Shown here piece by piece: positions 15,446-24,041 of a DNA stretch of 64,000 bases (within the stretch, counting starts at the first letter, position 1; each line of letters starts with the position of its first letter). Position numbers and translations under genes: made by a program. The stretch spans positions 2,169,628-2,233,627 of the forward strand of contig NZ_LT608315.1 of NCBI RefSeq assembly GCF_900095825.1, read 5' to 3'. The stretch is from Acidaminococcus massiliensis (GTDB lineage Bacteria > Bacillota > Negativicutes > Acidaminococcales > Acidaminococcaceae). The notes below the pieces were generated by a model. The model worked only from the letters and a program-made list of their open reading frames with translations, had not been told where the DNA came from and did not search any database.

Positions 15446-16630
15446 CTACAGTTTGATATAGGGTTTCTCGTACGTCAGATCGATATACTGTGCCTTGATT
15501 TTCTTGGCTTCCAGCTCCTGGCAGATGGACTTGAAGGTTTCCAGCTTCTGGATTCCGTTCTCCCAGGTCCCCAGGATGATGGGGATCCCGTTGTGGAGGT
15601 AGATCTTGAGGCTTTTGTTTTCGCCCACATGGATTTCCATGATCCGGTCCCGCAGGTCCGGATCCAGTTTCCCCAAAAAGCCCAAGATTCCTTGGATTTC
15701 CTCATCCTCCGTCACATCTCCCAAATCTGCTGCAGCGATATGCCAACCGGAAACAAAGGGAGCCTCCCCGCCGGTGACCCCATCCGCTACGCCGATGATA
15801 TGGCCGGTGGGATCCACTTGGGCATACTGTTTCCCTTCCATGGCCACATACAGAGCCGGCTTCCGGTCCGTGATCACCACTTTCAGCACATTGGGCCAGC
15901 CCAGAGCCAGCTCCGCCTTCTCCACTCGGTAATCGCTCCGGAGGCTGGCAAGGAGTTTCTGTCGGTTGATGTTGAAGATATTCAGAGGTTCCCCTGCATC
16001 CCCCATCTCCCGGACTTCCTCCAAGGTTACCGCCGTATCCCCCACCACCTGCAGCTGCCCAAAGGCCAGCCAAGGCTGATGGAGCAGCACATAAGAAGCG
16101 ATGAGCAGCAGGAGGGAACACAGGAAGAGCGCGGCCCGGGCCTTGTTCAACCGGCGCCGGGGCTTCCTCTTGCTCATTTTCTCTCCAGAGTCCGGTGGTT
16201 TCCGTCCCTTTCTCCGCCTGCTTTTTTCAGGAGGGGTTCCCTGCTGTTCTTGCTGTCCCTGCCGGGACCGGAATGTCTCCCGTCCCGCAGCCCGGTCTTC
16301 CAGGGCCTGGGCTTCCTGGGCCTCGGTCCGGCCATAGATGTAAGCTTGGGCCTCCTGCCGGATCTTTTCCCGTTCCTGGGCGTTCACTTCTGCCTGTTTC
16401 CGGGCTTTTTCCTGGCGCAGCCGGGCCGCCCGCATCTCCTGGCGGAAGCTGCTGGTCCTGGGCTGCGTGTCCCCGGCTCTTCCCTGCCGACCGTCTGCCG
16501 GTTTTTCCTGGGGACCACCCTGGTCAGGCTGGTCCTTCCGGACCTCTACCTGCCGGTTTTTCCGAAGGTCCTCCCCGTTTCCCCGGTGCCCCCGCCCGAT
16601 CCGGGGCTGGAGCCATTTGGGCCTCATCAT
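15446..16630 (-). CDS. ftsQ: Cell division protein FtsQ/DivIB, with long charged N-terminal extension
   Basis: The C-terminal 240 residues are a typical DivIB/FtsQ: a basic stop-transfer segment, a membrane helix (about 165-185, AALFLCSLLLLIASYVLL), a POTRA domain (about 190-255; LAFGQLQVVGDTAVTLEEV) and a beta domain ending KIKAQYIDLTYEKPYIKL. Ahead lie about 150 residues rich in Arg, Gln, Glu and Lys, predicted to be cytoplasmic and coiled. A second start at Met152 (near 16177) with GGAG upstream would give a normal 243-residue protein. The long form is kept because its start sits 1 bp after the ddl stop. Confidence 0.85.
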   Translation of the reverse strand: MMRPKWLQPRIGRGHRGNGEDLRKNRQVEVRKDQPDQGGPQEKPADGRQGRAGDTQPRTSSFRQEMRAARLRQEKARKQAEVNAQEREKIRQEAQAYIYGRTEAQEAQALEDRAAGRETFRSRQGQQEQQGTPPEKSRRRKGRKPPDSGEKMSKRKPRRRLNKARAALFLCSLLLLIASYVLLHQPWLAFGQLQVVGDTAVTLEEVREMGDAGEPLNIFNINRQKLLASLRSDYRVEKAELALGWPNVLKVVITDRKPALYVAMEGKQYAQVDPTGHIIGVADGVTGGEAPFVSGWHIAAADLGDVTEDEEIQGILGFLGKLDPDLRDRIMEIHVGENKSLKIYLHNGIPIILGTWENGIQKLETFKSICQELEAKKIKAQYIDLTYEKPYIKL

Positions 16631-16631
16631 C

Positions 16632-17564
16632 TCAATGGGCCGTCTTCAGGATCTTCTCACACAGATCCGGGAAGGAAATACCCATGGCCGCTGCCGCTTT
16701 GGGAATCAGGCTGGTAGCCGTCATCCCTGGGATGGTGTTGACTTCCAGGGCGATGCAGTCCCCGTTGTCCGCCAGCATCAGGTCCGTCCGTGCCACCCCG
16801 CTGCAGCCCAGGGCTTCATAAGCCGCCACAGCGATTTTCTGGAGCCGCTGGGTAGTCGCTGCATCAAAAGGAGCCGGGCAGGTATAGGTGGTAGCCCCTT
16901 TGGTATATTTGTTGTGGAAATCATAGAAATTCACATGAGGTTCGATGAGCACCAGAGGCATGGGAATGGCCCGTCCGTCTTCCCCCATCATTACGCCGGC
17001 AGCTACTTCCTTGCCGGTGAAGAAAGCTTCGCACAGCACATGGTCGCCGTACTTGAAAGCTTCGTCCAGGGCCCCGTCCAGCTGGCTTTCGTCTTTGACG
17101 ATCACTACGCCGATGCTGGAGCCCTGGGTGGCCGGTTTCACCACACAGGGGATCCCGATTTCCTTCAGGATCCGGACCTTGGGTTCCTTATCTATTTTTT
17201 TGTCCAGGAAGATACATTTAGCGGTGGGTACATGGTTGTTCTGGAACAGGTGCTTGGTATAGACCTTGTCCATGGCCAGGGCACTGGCCAGGACGCCGCT
17301 GCCCGTATAGGGGATGCCCAGCATTTCCAGGATGCCCTGGAGCCGGCCGTCTTCCCCGTAGAGCCCGTGGACCGCATTGAACACAACCTTGGCCCCGGAT
17401 TCCTTCAGCTGGTCCACGATGTGATGGGGATCTAGGTCGATGGCCACGGCGTCATACCCTTTTCCTTTCAAGGCATTCAGGATAGCGTTCCCGGTATTCA
17501 AGGAGACTTCCCGTTCCTTGGAAGGGCCTCCCATGACGACTGCGATACGATCTTTTTTATCCAT
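16632..17564 (-). CDS. ddl: D-alanine-D-alanine ligase
   Basis: This 310-residue ATP-grasp enzyme joins two D-Ala for the peptidoglycan stem. It shows IAVVMGGPSKEREVSLNTG at the N-terminus (Glu15 region binds the first D-Ala), VFNAVHGLYGEDGRLQG (about 60-76), VVKPATQGSSIGV (about 141-153) and the metal-binding EVNTIPGMT near 273-281. The length is normal. It sits 2 bp after murC and 1 bp before ftsQ, so it is in one operon. Confidence 0.96.
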   Translation of the reverse strand: MDKKDRIAVVMGGPSKEREVSLNTGNAILNALKGKGYDAVAIDLDPHHIVDQLKESGAKVVFNAVHGLYGEDGRLQGILEMLGIPYTGSGVLASALAMDKVYTKHLFQNNHVPTAKCIFLDKKIDKEPKVRILKEIGIPCVVKPATQGSSIGVVIVKDESQLDGALDEAFKYGDHVLCEAFFTGKEVAAGVMMGEDGRAIPMPLVLIEPHVNFYDFHNKYTKGATTYTCPAPFDAATTQRLQKIAVAAYEALGCSGVARTDLMLADNGDCIALEVNTIPGMTATSLIPKAAAAMGISFPDLCEKILKTAH

Positions 17565-17566
17565 TG

Positions 17567-18952
17567 TCAGTTCCTCCGTTCCAGTGCCTGTACCAGATGT
17601 TCACCCAGTTTGTAGATATCGCCGGCCCCGATGGTCATGATCAAATCTCCGCTCTGGGCCTCCTCTTTCAGGCGGTCCAGGATGGCCGGCTGGTCCGGCA
17701 GATAAGTCACTTCTTGGCCGGTGGTGGCCCGCACTTTATCCGCCAGCAGTTCGCCGGTGACTCCGGGGATGGGGTCTTCGCTGGCTGCATAGATATCCGT
17801 TACGATCAGCTGGTCCGCATCTTTGAAAGCCACGGCGAATTCATCCAGGAGCAGCTGGGTCCGGGTATACCGGTGAGGCTGGAACACCACGATCAGCCGC
17901 TGCGGATGGGTCTGCCGGGCTGCTTTCAAAGTCGCCTCGATTTCCGTGGGATGATGGGCATAATCGTCCACCACCCAAATACCGTCCACTTTTCCTTTGG
18001 TCTCGAACCGGCGCTTGGCCCCGCTGAATTTTTCCAAGGAAGCCAGGATCCCGTCCAGGGGAAGGCCCAATTCCCGGGCTGCTGCAATGGCTCCCAAGGA
18101 ATTGAGCACATTGTGCCGGCCAGGGATGATCAGATGGCCTCGGCCGATGATCTCTCCTTTGTAGACCACATCATAATGGGTGCCATCCGTGCCATAGACG
18201 ATGTCCTTGGCCTGGTAATCCGCATCCGTGCTGTCGATGCCGTAGCTGATCACCCGTTTGTCCGTATGTTCCCCGATGGTCCGCACCTTGGCGTTGTCAT
18301 AGCAGAGGACGGCGCAGCCCTCTTCCTTGATCTGGGAGACAAACTGGGCAAAGGCCTTTTGGATGTTTTCTTCGCTGCCGTAATGGTCAAGATGGTCATC
18401 CTCGATGTTGGTGACCACGGCGATGTACGGCCGGAATTTCAGGAATGAACCGTCGCTTTCATCCGCTTCCGCCACCACATAGTCACTTTTCCCATTGGCC
18501 GCATTGGACCCTAGGTTGTTTACGATGCCCCCCACTACGATGGTGGGATCCAGGCCGCAGTCATAAGTGATGCAGCTGAGCATGGAACTGGTGGTGGTCT
18601 TCCCGTGGGCACCAGCCACGGCAATGCCCTTGTGCTTGTTCATCAGGTAGGCCAGCACATCGCTCCGGTGGATCACCGGCACTTGGCGCCGATGGGCTTC
18701 CACCAGTTCTGGATTGTCCGGATGGATGGCAGTGGAAACCACCACCACTTCCGCCCGTTCGATCTGGCAGGCCGCATGGCCGATGAATACCAGAGCCCCT
18801 TCTTTGGCCAATTTGGTAGCCATATAGCCGGGTTTGGCGTCGGAGCCGGACACATGATAGCCCCGTTTGATCATCACATAGGCCAGGGCGCTCATGCCGG
18901 CCCCTCCGATACCGATGAAATGTATGTTTTTAATCGTATCCAAATCAACCAA
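17567..18952 (-). CDS. murC: UDP-N-acetylmuramate-L-alanine ligase
   Basis: This 461-residue Mur ligase adds the first L-Ala to UDP-MurNAc in the cytoplasm. The N-terminal HFIGIGGAGMSALA (11-24) is the UDP-binding loop, and AGAHGKTTTSSML (113-125) is the ATP P-loop. VVAEADESDGSFL (about 155-167) and the C-terminal VVDDYAHHPTEIEATL (about 323-338) are also present. The start lies 12 bp after murG. All key motifs are intact. Confidence 0.97.
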   Translation of the reverse strand: MVDLDTIKNIHFIGIGGAGMSALAYVMIKRGYHVSGSDAKPGYMATKLAKEGALVFIGHAACQIERAEVVVVSTAIHPDNPELVEAHRRQVPVIHRSDVLAYLMNKHKGIAVAGAHGKTTTSSMLSCITYDCGLDPTIVVGGIVNNLGSNAANGKSDYVVAEADESDGSFLKFRPYIAVVTNIEDDHLDHYGSEENIQKAFAQFVSQIKEEGCAVLCYDNAKVRTIGEHTDKRVISYGIDSTDADYQAKDIVYGTDGTHYDVVYKGEIIGRGHLIIPGRHNVLNSLGAIAAARELGLPLDGILASLEKFSGAKRRFETKGKVDGIWVVDDYAHHPTEIEATLKAARQTHPQRLIVVFQPHRYTRTQLLLDEFAVAFKDADQLIVTDIYAASEDPIPGVTGELLADKVRATTGQEVTYLPDQPAILDRLKEEAQSGDLIMTIGAGDIYKLGEHLVQALERRN

Positions 18953-18964
18953 TGGTCGTTCCTC

Positions 18965-20074
18965 CTATTTGTTCCGTTCTGCCAGTTCCATGGCAGCCTC
19001 TGCAATGGCATCCGCCGCCTGGGGCATGGCTGCCCGCAAGGCACTGCGGTGCATGGTTTCCAGCCGTTCCGGTTCCCGGAGCAGTTTTTCTACTTTTTCC
19101 AGGAGCCAGTCCCCTGTCAGGTCTTTGTCCAGCGCCACCAGGGCCGCTCCCTGGGCTGCCAGGGCCCGGGCATTGTATTCCTGGTGGTTGGCGGTAGCAT
19201 AGGGATAGGGGACCAGGATGGACGGGATCCCCTTCACCATCAGTTCCGCCAGTCCGATGGCGCCGGCCCGGGAAACGGCCAAATCTGCCGCAGCCAGGGC
19301 CAGGGGCATATCGTGGAGATAGGGCACCACATGGATGTTCCCCGCATGGAGCACCTTGTCCCCCAAGGCTTCTGCATGTTTTTCATAGCCGGCGGTCCCG
19401 GTGGCATGGAGGATCTGGATCCGTGGATTCCCCGCCAGTTTCTGTTCCACCGTCACCATGGCCTGGTTGATGGTCCGGGCTCCCCGGCTGCCCCCAAAGG
19501 CCAGCAGGGTCGTCTTTTCTGGATCCAGGCCGAATTTTGCCAGACCTTCTTCCCGTCTGGCTTCCAGGATCTCCTGGCGGACCGGGTTCCCAGTATAGAC
19601 TTTTTTGGCATGGGAGGCAAAGTATCGGCCCCCTTCCTTATAGCCCAGGAACACTTCATCCACGAACCGGGACAAGATCTTGTTGGTGACCCCGGGCATG
19701 GCATTCTGTTCCTGGATGCAGGTGGGCACCCGTTTCATGGCCGCCCAGAACAGGATGGGCCCGCACACATACCCCCCCGTGCCGATCACCAGGTCCGGAT
19801 CCAGTTGGTTCAGCAGGCTGTAGGCTTCCTTCATACCCAACACCAGCTCACAGGCACTTTTCAGAGTGCCCAGGCCCAAGTGCCGTTCAAAGCCAGCCAC
19901 CTGGATGAATTTCAGGGGATAGCCGTACCGAGGGATGATGTCCTTTTCCAATCCCTTCCGGGTCCCCACAAAAGTGATTTCACAGTCAGGGTCCAGCCGC
20001 CGCAGGGCACCGGCAATGGTCAGTGCCGGATAGATGTGGCCGCCGGTTCCCCCGCCGGACAGTACAACTTTCAC
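18965..20074 (-). CDS. murG: UDP-N-acetylglucosamine-undecaprenyl-PP-MurNAc-pentapeptide transferase
   Basis: This 369-residue GT28 glycosyltransferase makes lipid II at the inner membrane face. The first G-loop is SGGGTGGHIYPAL (6-18), the second is FGGSRGARTINQ (about 192-203), and the donor-site IPYPYATANHQEYNA-like segment (VPYPYATANHQEYNA, about 288-302) binds UDP-GlcNAc. The start overlaps the murD stop by 4 bp. In most dcw clusters ftsW sits at this joint, but here there is no room for it. Confidence 0.97.
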   Translation of the reverse strand: MKVVLSGGGTGGHIYPALTIAGALRRLDPDCEITFVGTRKGLEKDIIPRYGYPLKFIQVAGFERHLGLGTLKSACELVLGMKEAYSLLNQLDPDLVIGTGGYVCGPILFWAAMKRVPTCIQEQNAMPGVTNKILSRFVDEVFLGYKEGGRYFASHAKKVYTGNPVRQEILEARREEGLAKFGLDPEKTTLLAFGGSRGARTINQAMVTVEQKLAGNPRIQILHATGTAGYEKHAEALGDKVLHAGNIHVVPYLHDMPLALAAADLAVSRAGAIGLAELMVKGIPSILVPYPYATANHQEYNARALAAQGAALVALDKDLTGDWLLEKVEKLLREPERLETMHRSALRAAMPQAADAIAEAAMELAERNK

Positions 20075-21444
20075 GCTTCTGCCTCCTTGGCCAGATCATG
20101 GACGATCTGCTTGAACACCCGGCCCCGTTCTGGGAAATTGGCGAACATGTCATAGGAAGAACAGGCCGGGGAAAGGAGCACCACCTGAGGTGCCCGGGCC
20201 AGGCTGTAGGCTTTCCGCACGGCGTCTTCGAAGGTACCGTCGATCATGATGATGTGCTGCACCCCGTGTTTTTGTGCTGCTTCATAGAACCGCTGCCGAG
20301 CTTCTCCCAAAAGGATCAGGGCATCGGTCTTGGCCTTAATCGTTTCCATCAGATCATCCAGGCCGGTCATCTTATCGTGGCCTCCTGCCAGGAGGATCAC
20401 ATGGCCGTCCTTGAAGGCTTCCAGGGCCTTGATGGCAGAATCCGTATTGGTGGCCTTGGAATCGTTGTAGTATTTCACTCCGTTGATGGTGGTCACATAT
20501 TCCAGCCGGTGTTCAACGCCCCGGAAATCTTTCAGTACCCGGGCCATGTTGACCGCAGTGACGCCAGCAAAATGGGCGGAGAGGCAGGCAGCCAATACAT
20601 CTTGTTCATTGTGGGCCCCGAAGATCTGGAGGTCGGCCACTTGGCAGATCTTTTCCGTCTTCCCGTCCAGGGCCAGGGTGAACCATCCGTCTTGGATGAA
20701 GCCCCCTTCCGGCAGCACTTTCTGGGTGCTGAACCAGATCACCCGGCTTTTGGCCTTATCTCCCAGTTTGCTGGAAACCGGGTCGTCAGCATTGAGGATC
20801 AGGATCTGATCCGGAGTCTGGAAGGCAAAGATCTTGGATTTGGCAGCCACATAGCCGGCCATGTCCCCGTGCCGTTCAAAATGGTCGGGGGTGATATTTA
20901 CGATGCAGGCCACGTCCGGTGCCAGACTGGTGGTCCCTTCCAGCTGGAAGCTGGAGAGTTCGGCGGCCACCCAGGAATCAGCGTCCAATTCCTGGAGCTC
21001 CTTGCTCAAGGCAAAACCGATGTTCCCGGCCACGGTGGTCTTCACCGGCAAGGTAGCCAGCATCCGGCCCAAAAGAGTAGTGGTAGTGGTCTTGCCGTTG
21101 CTGCCGGTCACGGCGCACCAGTGGCCTTTGTAGAGCCGGCTGGCTTCTTCCGCTTCAGCAATGATCTCCATCCCCAGTTTCCGGGCCTTTTTCACCGTTT
21201 CCGTGGTGAAGGGGATCCCGGGAGAGATGATGAAGAGACGGCACTGTTCCAGATAAGGTTCTGGATCTTCCCCGCAGACGTAGATCCCTCCCTTTTCCTG
21301 GAAAGCCTGCAGCCAGGCCGGATCCAGATCTTTTTTATCATCATTGTACAGGATCACCCCAGCACCTTTTTGGGCCAAGACTTCTGAAACGCCCTGGCCG
21401 CTGATGCCGGCCCCGTACACAAAGATTTTCTTCTTGTCATCCAT
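20071..21444 (-). CDS. murD: UDP-N-acetylmuramoylalanine-D-glutamate ligase
   Basis: This 457-residue Mur ligase adds D-Glu. The Rossmann N-domain has FVYGAGISGQGVSEVL (8-23), the ATP site has VTGSNGKTTTTTLLG (112-126), and the central lysine/histidine region has NITPDHFERHG (about 183-193) and YYNDSKATNTDSAIKAL (about 328-344). It overlaps murG by 4 bp. A 258-bp gap with nested inverted repeats separates it from mraY upstream. Confidence 0.97.
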   Translation of the reverse strand: MDDKKKIFVYGAGISGQGVSEVLAQKGAGVILYNDDKKDLDPAWLQAFQEKGGIYVCGEDPEPYLEQCRLFIISPGIPFTTETVKKARKLGMEIIAEAEEASRLYKGHWCAVTGSNGKTTTTTLLGRMLATLPVKTTVAGNIGFALSKELQELDADSWVAAELSSFQLEGTTSLAPDVACIVNITPDHFERHGDMAGYVAAKSKIFAFQTPDQILILNADDPVSSKLGDKAKSRVIWFSTQKVLPEGGFIQDGWFTLALDGKTEKICQVADLQIFGAHNEQDVLAACLSAHFAGVTAVNMARVLKDFRGVEHRLEYVTTINGVKYYNDSKATNTDSAIKALEAFKDGHVILLAGGHDKMTGLDDLMETIKAKTDALILLGEARQRFYEAAQKHGVQHIIMIDGTFEDAVRKAYSLARAPQVVLLSPACSSYDMFANFPERGRVFKQIVHDLAKEAEA

Positions 21445-21495
21445 GAATGATGCCCCCCAAGTTTATGTTTATCGTCCATCGTGAATCGTTTATTG

Positions 21496-21674
21496 AGTCG
21501 GAAGTCAGAAGTCGGAAGCCCCGGGATGAATTTGCAAAGCAAATTCTTTGAATATGTATAACCTTTGTACGAAATGGTCATCATGAGAATTTCTTTACTG
21601 GTTCTACATATTCAGTAGAATCCGTCCAGCCAGACGGATTCTGTCCTAAGGCTTCTGACTCCAGACTTCCGACT
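21496..21674. repeat. 179-bp element of nested inverted repeats between mraY and murD
   Basis: Outer 25-bp arms 21496-21520 and 21650-21674 are inverted repeats (22 of 25 match). Inside are GAATTTGC-aaa-GCAAATTC (21528-21546), a 14-bp pair 21550-21563 with 21600-21613 (13 match), and AGAATCCGTC-cagcca-GACGGATTCT (21617-21642). No coding frame or T-run terminator is present. The AT-rich interior differs from the GC-rich neighbours. It could be a MITE-like insertion, an RNA-processing structure, or the scar of a lost gene. Confidence 0.75.
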
Positions 21675-21702
21675 GCGGGCTATTGTTCAATCAGCAGCCC
21701 TA

Positions 21703-22665
21703 TTACTTCATCAGATACATCCCCACACCCAAGAGGGAGAACAGGCAGCTGGCCAGGAAGAACCGCTTCACTACAATGACTTCTTTCCAGCCTCCCAGTT
21801 CGAAATGGTGGTGGAGAGGTGCCATCCGGAAGATCCGCTTCCCGTGGGTCATTTTGAAATACCCCACTTGGAGCATCACGGACAGAGCTTCCAGTACGTA
21901 GATGCCCCCGATCACCACCAAGAGCAGTTCCGTATGGGTCCCGATGGCTACCGCGGCCACCGCCCCGCCCAGTGCCAGAGAGCCGGTATCCCCCATGAAG
22001 CACTTGGCCGGATGATGGTTGTAGATGAGGAAACCCAGGCAGCAGCCCACGATGGAAAGGGCGAACAGGGCTTCCGGCAGGAGACCGCTGGCAAAACCGA
22101 TATAGGCAAAAACCAGCATCACCGGGATGGTCACGCTGGAAGCCAGCCCGTCCAGTCCGTCGGTCAGGTTCACCGCATTGGTGGTGCCCACCAAAAGCAG
22201 CAGCAGGAAGAGATAATATCCGGTGCCCAGGTCCACCGTGGTGTTCACCAGGGGGACCCAGATCCGGGTGCTGTACACAGTCACGTCCCCAGGATAGAAC
22301 AGGTAGACAGCCGCCACCAGGATCTGGAGGGCCATCTTCTGTTTGGACGTAAGGCCTAGGTTCCGCTTGAAGAAGATCTTCAGGCCGTCATCGATGAATC
22401 CGATGAGCCCATAGCCTACAAAGAGCCACAGAGCCACGATGGTCCGGGAGTCCAAGGGGATCCACAAAAGGGACGCCGCAATGGCCGCAGCGATCATCAT
22501 CAGGCCTCCCATAGTGGGAGTGCCGCTTTTCTTCAGATGTTCTTTGGGGCCGCATTCCCGGATGCTCTGGCCGAAATGCCATTTGTGGAGCAGGGGCAGC
22601 AGGAACCGGCCGAACAGGGCCGTCAGGACAAAGGAAGTGACCAGGATGCCCACGCCGCTCAGCAT
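21703..22665 (-). CDS. mraY: Phospho-N-acetylmuramoyl-pentapeptide transferase
   Basis: This 320-residue polytopic enzyme of about ten membrane helices transfers phospho-MurNAc-pentapeptide to undecaprenyl phosphate, making lipid I. Signature regions seen are GTPTMGGLMMI (about 48-58), FIDDGLKIFFKRNLGLTSKQK (about 89-109, catalytic Asp pair), NLTDGLDGLA (about 165-174) and APLHHHFELGGW (about 281-292). Its start overlaps the murF end by 7 bp. Confidence 0.97.
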   Translation of the reverse strand: MLSGVGILVTSFVLTALFGRFLLPLLHKWHFGQSIRECGPKEHLKKSGTPTMGGLMMIAAAIAASLLWIPLDSRTIVALWLFVGYGLIGFIDDGLKIFFKRNLGLTSKQKMALQILVAAVYLFYPGDVTVYSTRIWVPLVNTTVDLGTGYYLFLLLLLVGTTNAVNLTDGLDGLASSVTIPVMLVFAYIGFASGLLPEALFALSIVGCCLGFLIYNHHPAKCFMGDTGSLALGGAVAAVAIGTHTELLLVVIGGIYVLEALSVMLQVGYFKMTHGKRIFRMAPLHHHFELGGWKEVIVVKRFFLASCLFSLLGVGMYLMK

Positions 22666-24041
22666 GTCTTGGCCCCCTTCCGGAACACCGTATCGATCAA
22701 AGAATAGACTTCCATCCCATGGGAGCCTTTCAGCAGCACCACATCATCAGGCCGGACCAGCCGTTCCAGCACTGGAGCTGCCGCTTCCTTATTTTCCACA
22801 TAGTGGACAGGGACACCGGCTTTTTCTGCCGCTTCCGCCGTATACCGGCTTTCCGGCCCATAGCAGATGAGGGCATCCACTCCGTATTTGCCGCACCATT
22901 CTCCCACCTGGGTATGGCCGCTGCGGGAATGGGCTCCCAATTCCAGCATATCTGCCAACACGGCGATGGCCCGCCCTTTCCCCTGGTCCTTTACTACATC
23001 TCCCAGGGTCTTGAGGGCTGCTTCCATAGAAGCTGGACTGGCATTGTAGGCATCGTTGATCACCGTCACCGGTCCGAAATGGAGGATTTCCTGGCGCATG
23101 CCGGTCATCTTCAGGTTTTCCAGACCCTGGGCGATGGCTTCGTCAGGGACGCCGTACACTTCCCCCACTGCCACCGCAGCCAGGGCGTTCATTACATTGT
23201 GCCGACCTAAAAGAGGCAGCTTCACTGCCTGTGTGTTCCCTGTGATCCGGCTCCGATACACGAATCGGGTGGCCAGTCCGTCGGCAGTGATTTCTACTGC
23301 CTTTACATCGGCGTCGCTGTCGATGCCATAGGTATGGACCGTAGCTCCGGTTTCCATGACGCTGACCCGAGGATCATCCCCGTTCAGGAAAGCATGGTTC
23401 TTAGGGGTGAAATCTTCCAAGATCTCACTTTTGGCCTTGGCGATGTTTTCCAGGGACCCCAGCAGTTCCAGATGGGTATCCCCTACATTGGTGATCACGG
23501 CGGCATCCGGGAACGCAATGTGCTTCATGGCCCGGATCTGTCCCAGGCCCCGCATGCCCATTTCCACCACGGCCATTTCCGTATCCTCCCGGATGGTCAG
23601 GAGGGTCTTGGGCAGGCCGATTTCATTGTTGAAATTGGCCTGGGTCTTGATCACCCTATATTTTTCTCCCAATACAGCAGCGATGCAGTCCTTGGTAGAA
23701 GTCTTGCCGTTGCTGCCGGTGATGGCGATCACTGTCAGTCCCTTTTGTTTCAGCCGCCAGCAGCTGGCGATCTTCTGGTAGGCTTCCAGAGTATCGTCCA
23801 CCTGGATGCACCGGTCCGCTGGTACCCCTTCCGGCACTTCTGAGACCACCGCTGCCCGGGCTCCCTCCTGGAGGGCCTGGGCCACGAACCGGTGGCCGTC
23901 GAACCGTTCTCCCTTCAGAGCCACAAACAGGCACCCGGGCACAATGGCCCGGGAATCGGTGGTGACATCCGTAAACTCTTCCAAATCCCCCAGGGCCATA
24001 GGCACCTGGAGTGCTTCCTTCAATAAAGCAACATCAAGCAT
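22659..24041 (-). CDS. murF: UDP-MurNAc-tripeptide-D-alanyl-D-alanine ligase
   Basis: This 460-residue Mur ligase adds D-Ala-D-Ala to finish the cytoplasmic precursor. The P-loop is ITGSNGKTSTKD at 107-118, followed by TQANFNNEIGLPKTLL (about 135-150), AVVEMGMRGLGQI (about 160-172) and NDAYNASPASMEAAL (about 318-332). The ATG at 24041 overlaps the murE stop by 8 bp (ATGCTTGA). A 15-codon longer start inside murE is not preferred because the murE-coupled start gives the normal N-terminus. Confidence 0.96.
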   Translation of the reverse strand: MLDVALLKEALQVPMALGDLEEFTDVTTDSRAIVPGCLFVALKGERFDGHRFVAQALQEGARAAVVSEVPEGVPADRCIQVDDTLEAYQKIASCWRLKQKGLTVIAITGSNGKTSTKDCIAAVLGEKYRVIKTQANFNNEIGLPKTLLTIREDTEMAVVEMGMRGLGQIRAMKHIAFPDAAVITNVGDTHLELLGSLENIAKAKSEILEDFTPKNHAFLNGDDPRVSVMETGATVHTYGIDSDADVKAVEITADGLATRFVYRSRITGNTQAVKLPLLGRHNVMNALAAVAVGEVYGVPDEAIAQGLENLKMTGMRQEILHFGPVTVINDAYNASPASMEAALKTLGDVVKDQGKGRAIAVLADMLELGAHSRSGHTQVGEWCGKYGVDALICYGPESRYTAEAAEKAGVPVHYVENKEAAAPVLERLVRPDDVVLLKGSHGMEVYSLIDTVFRKGAKTC

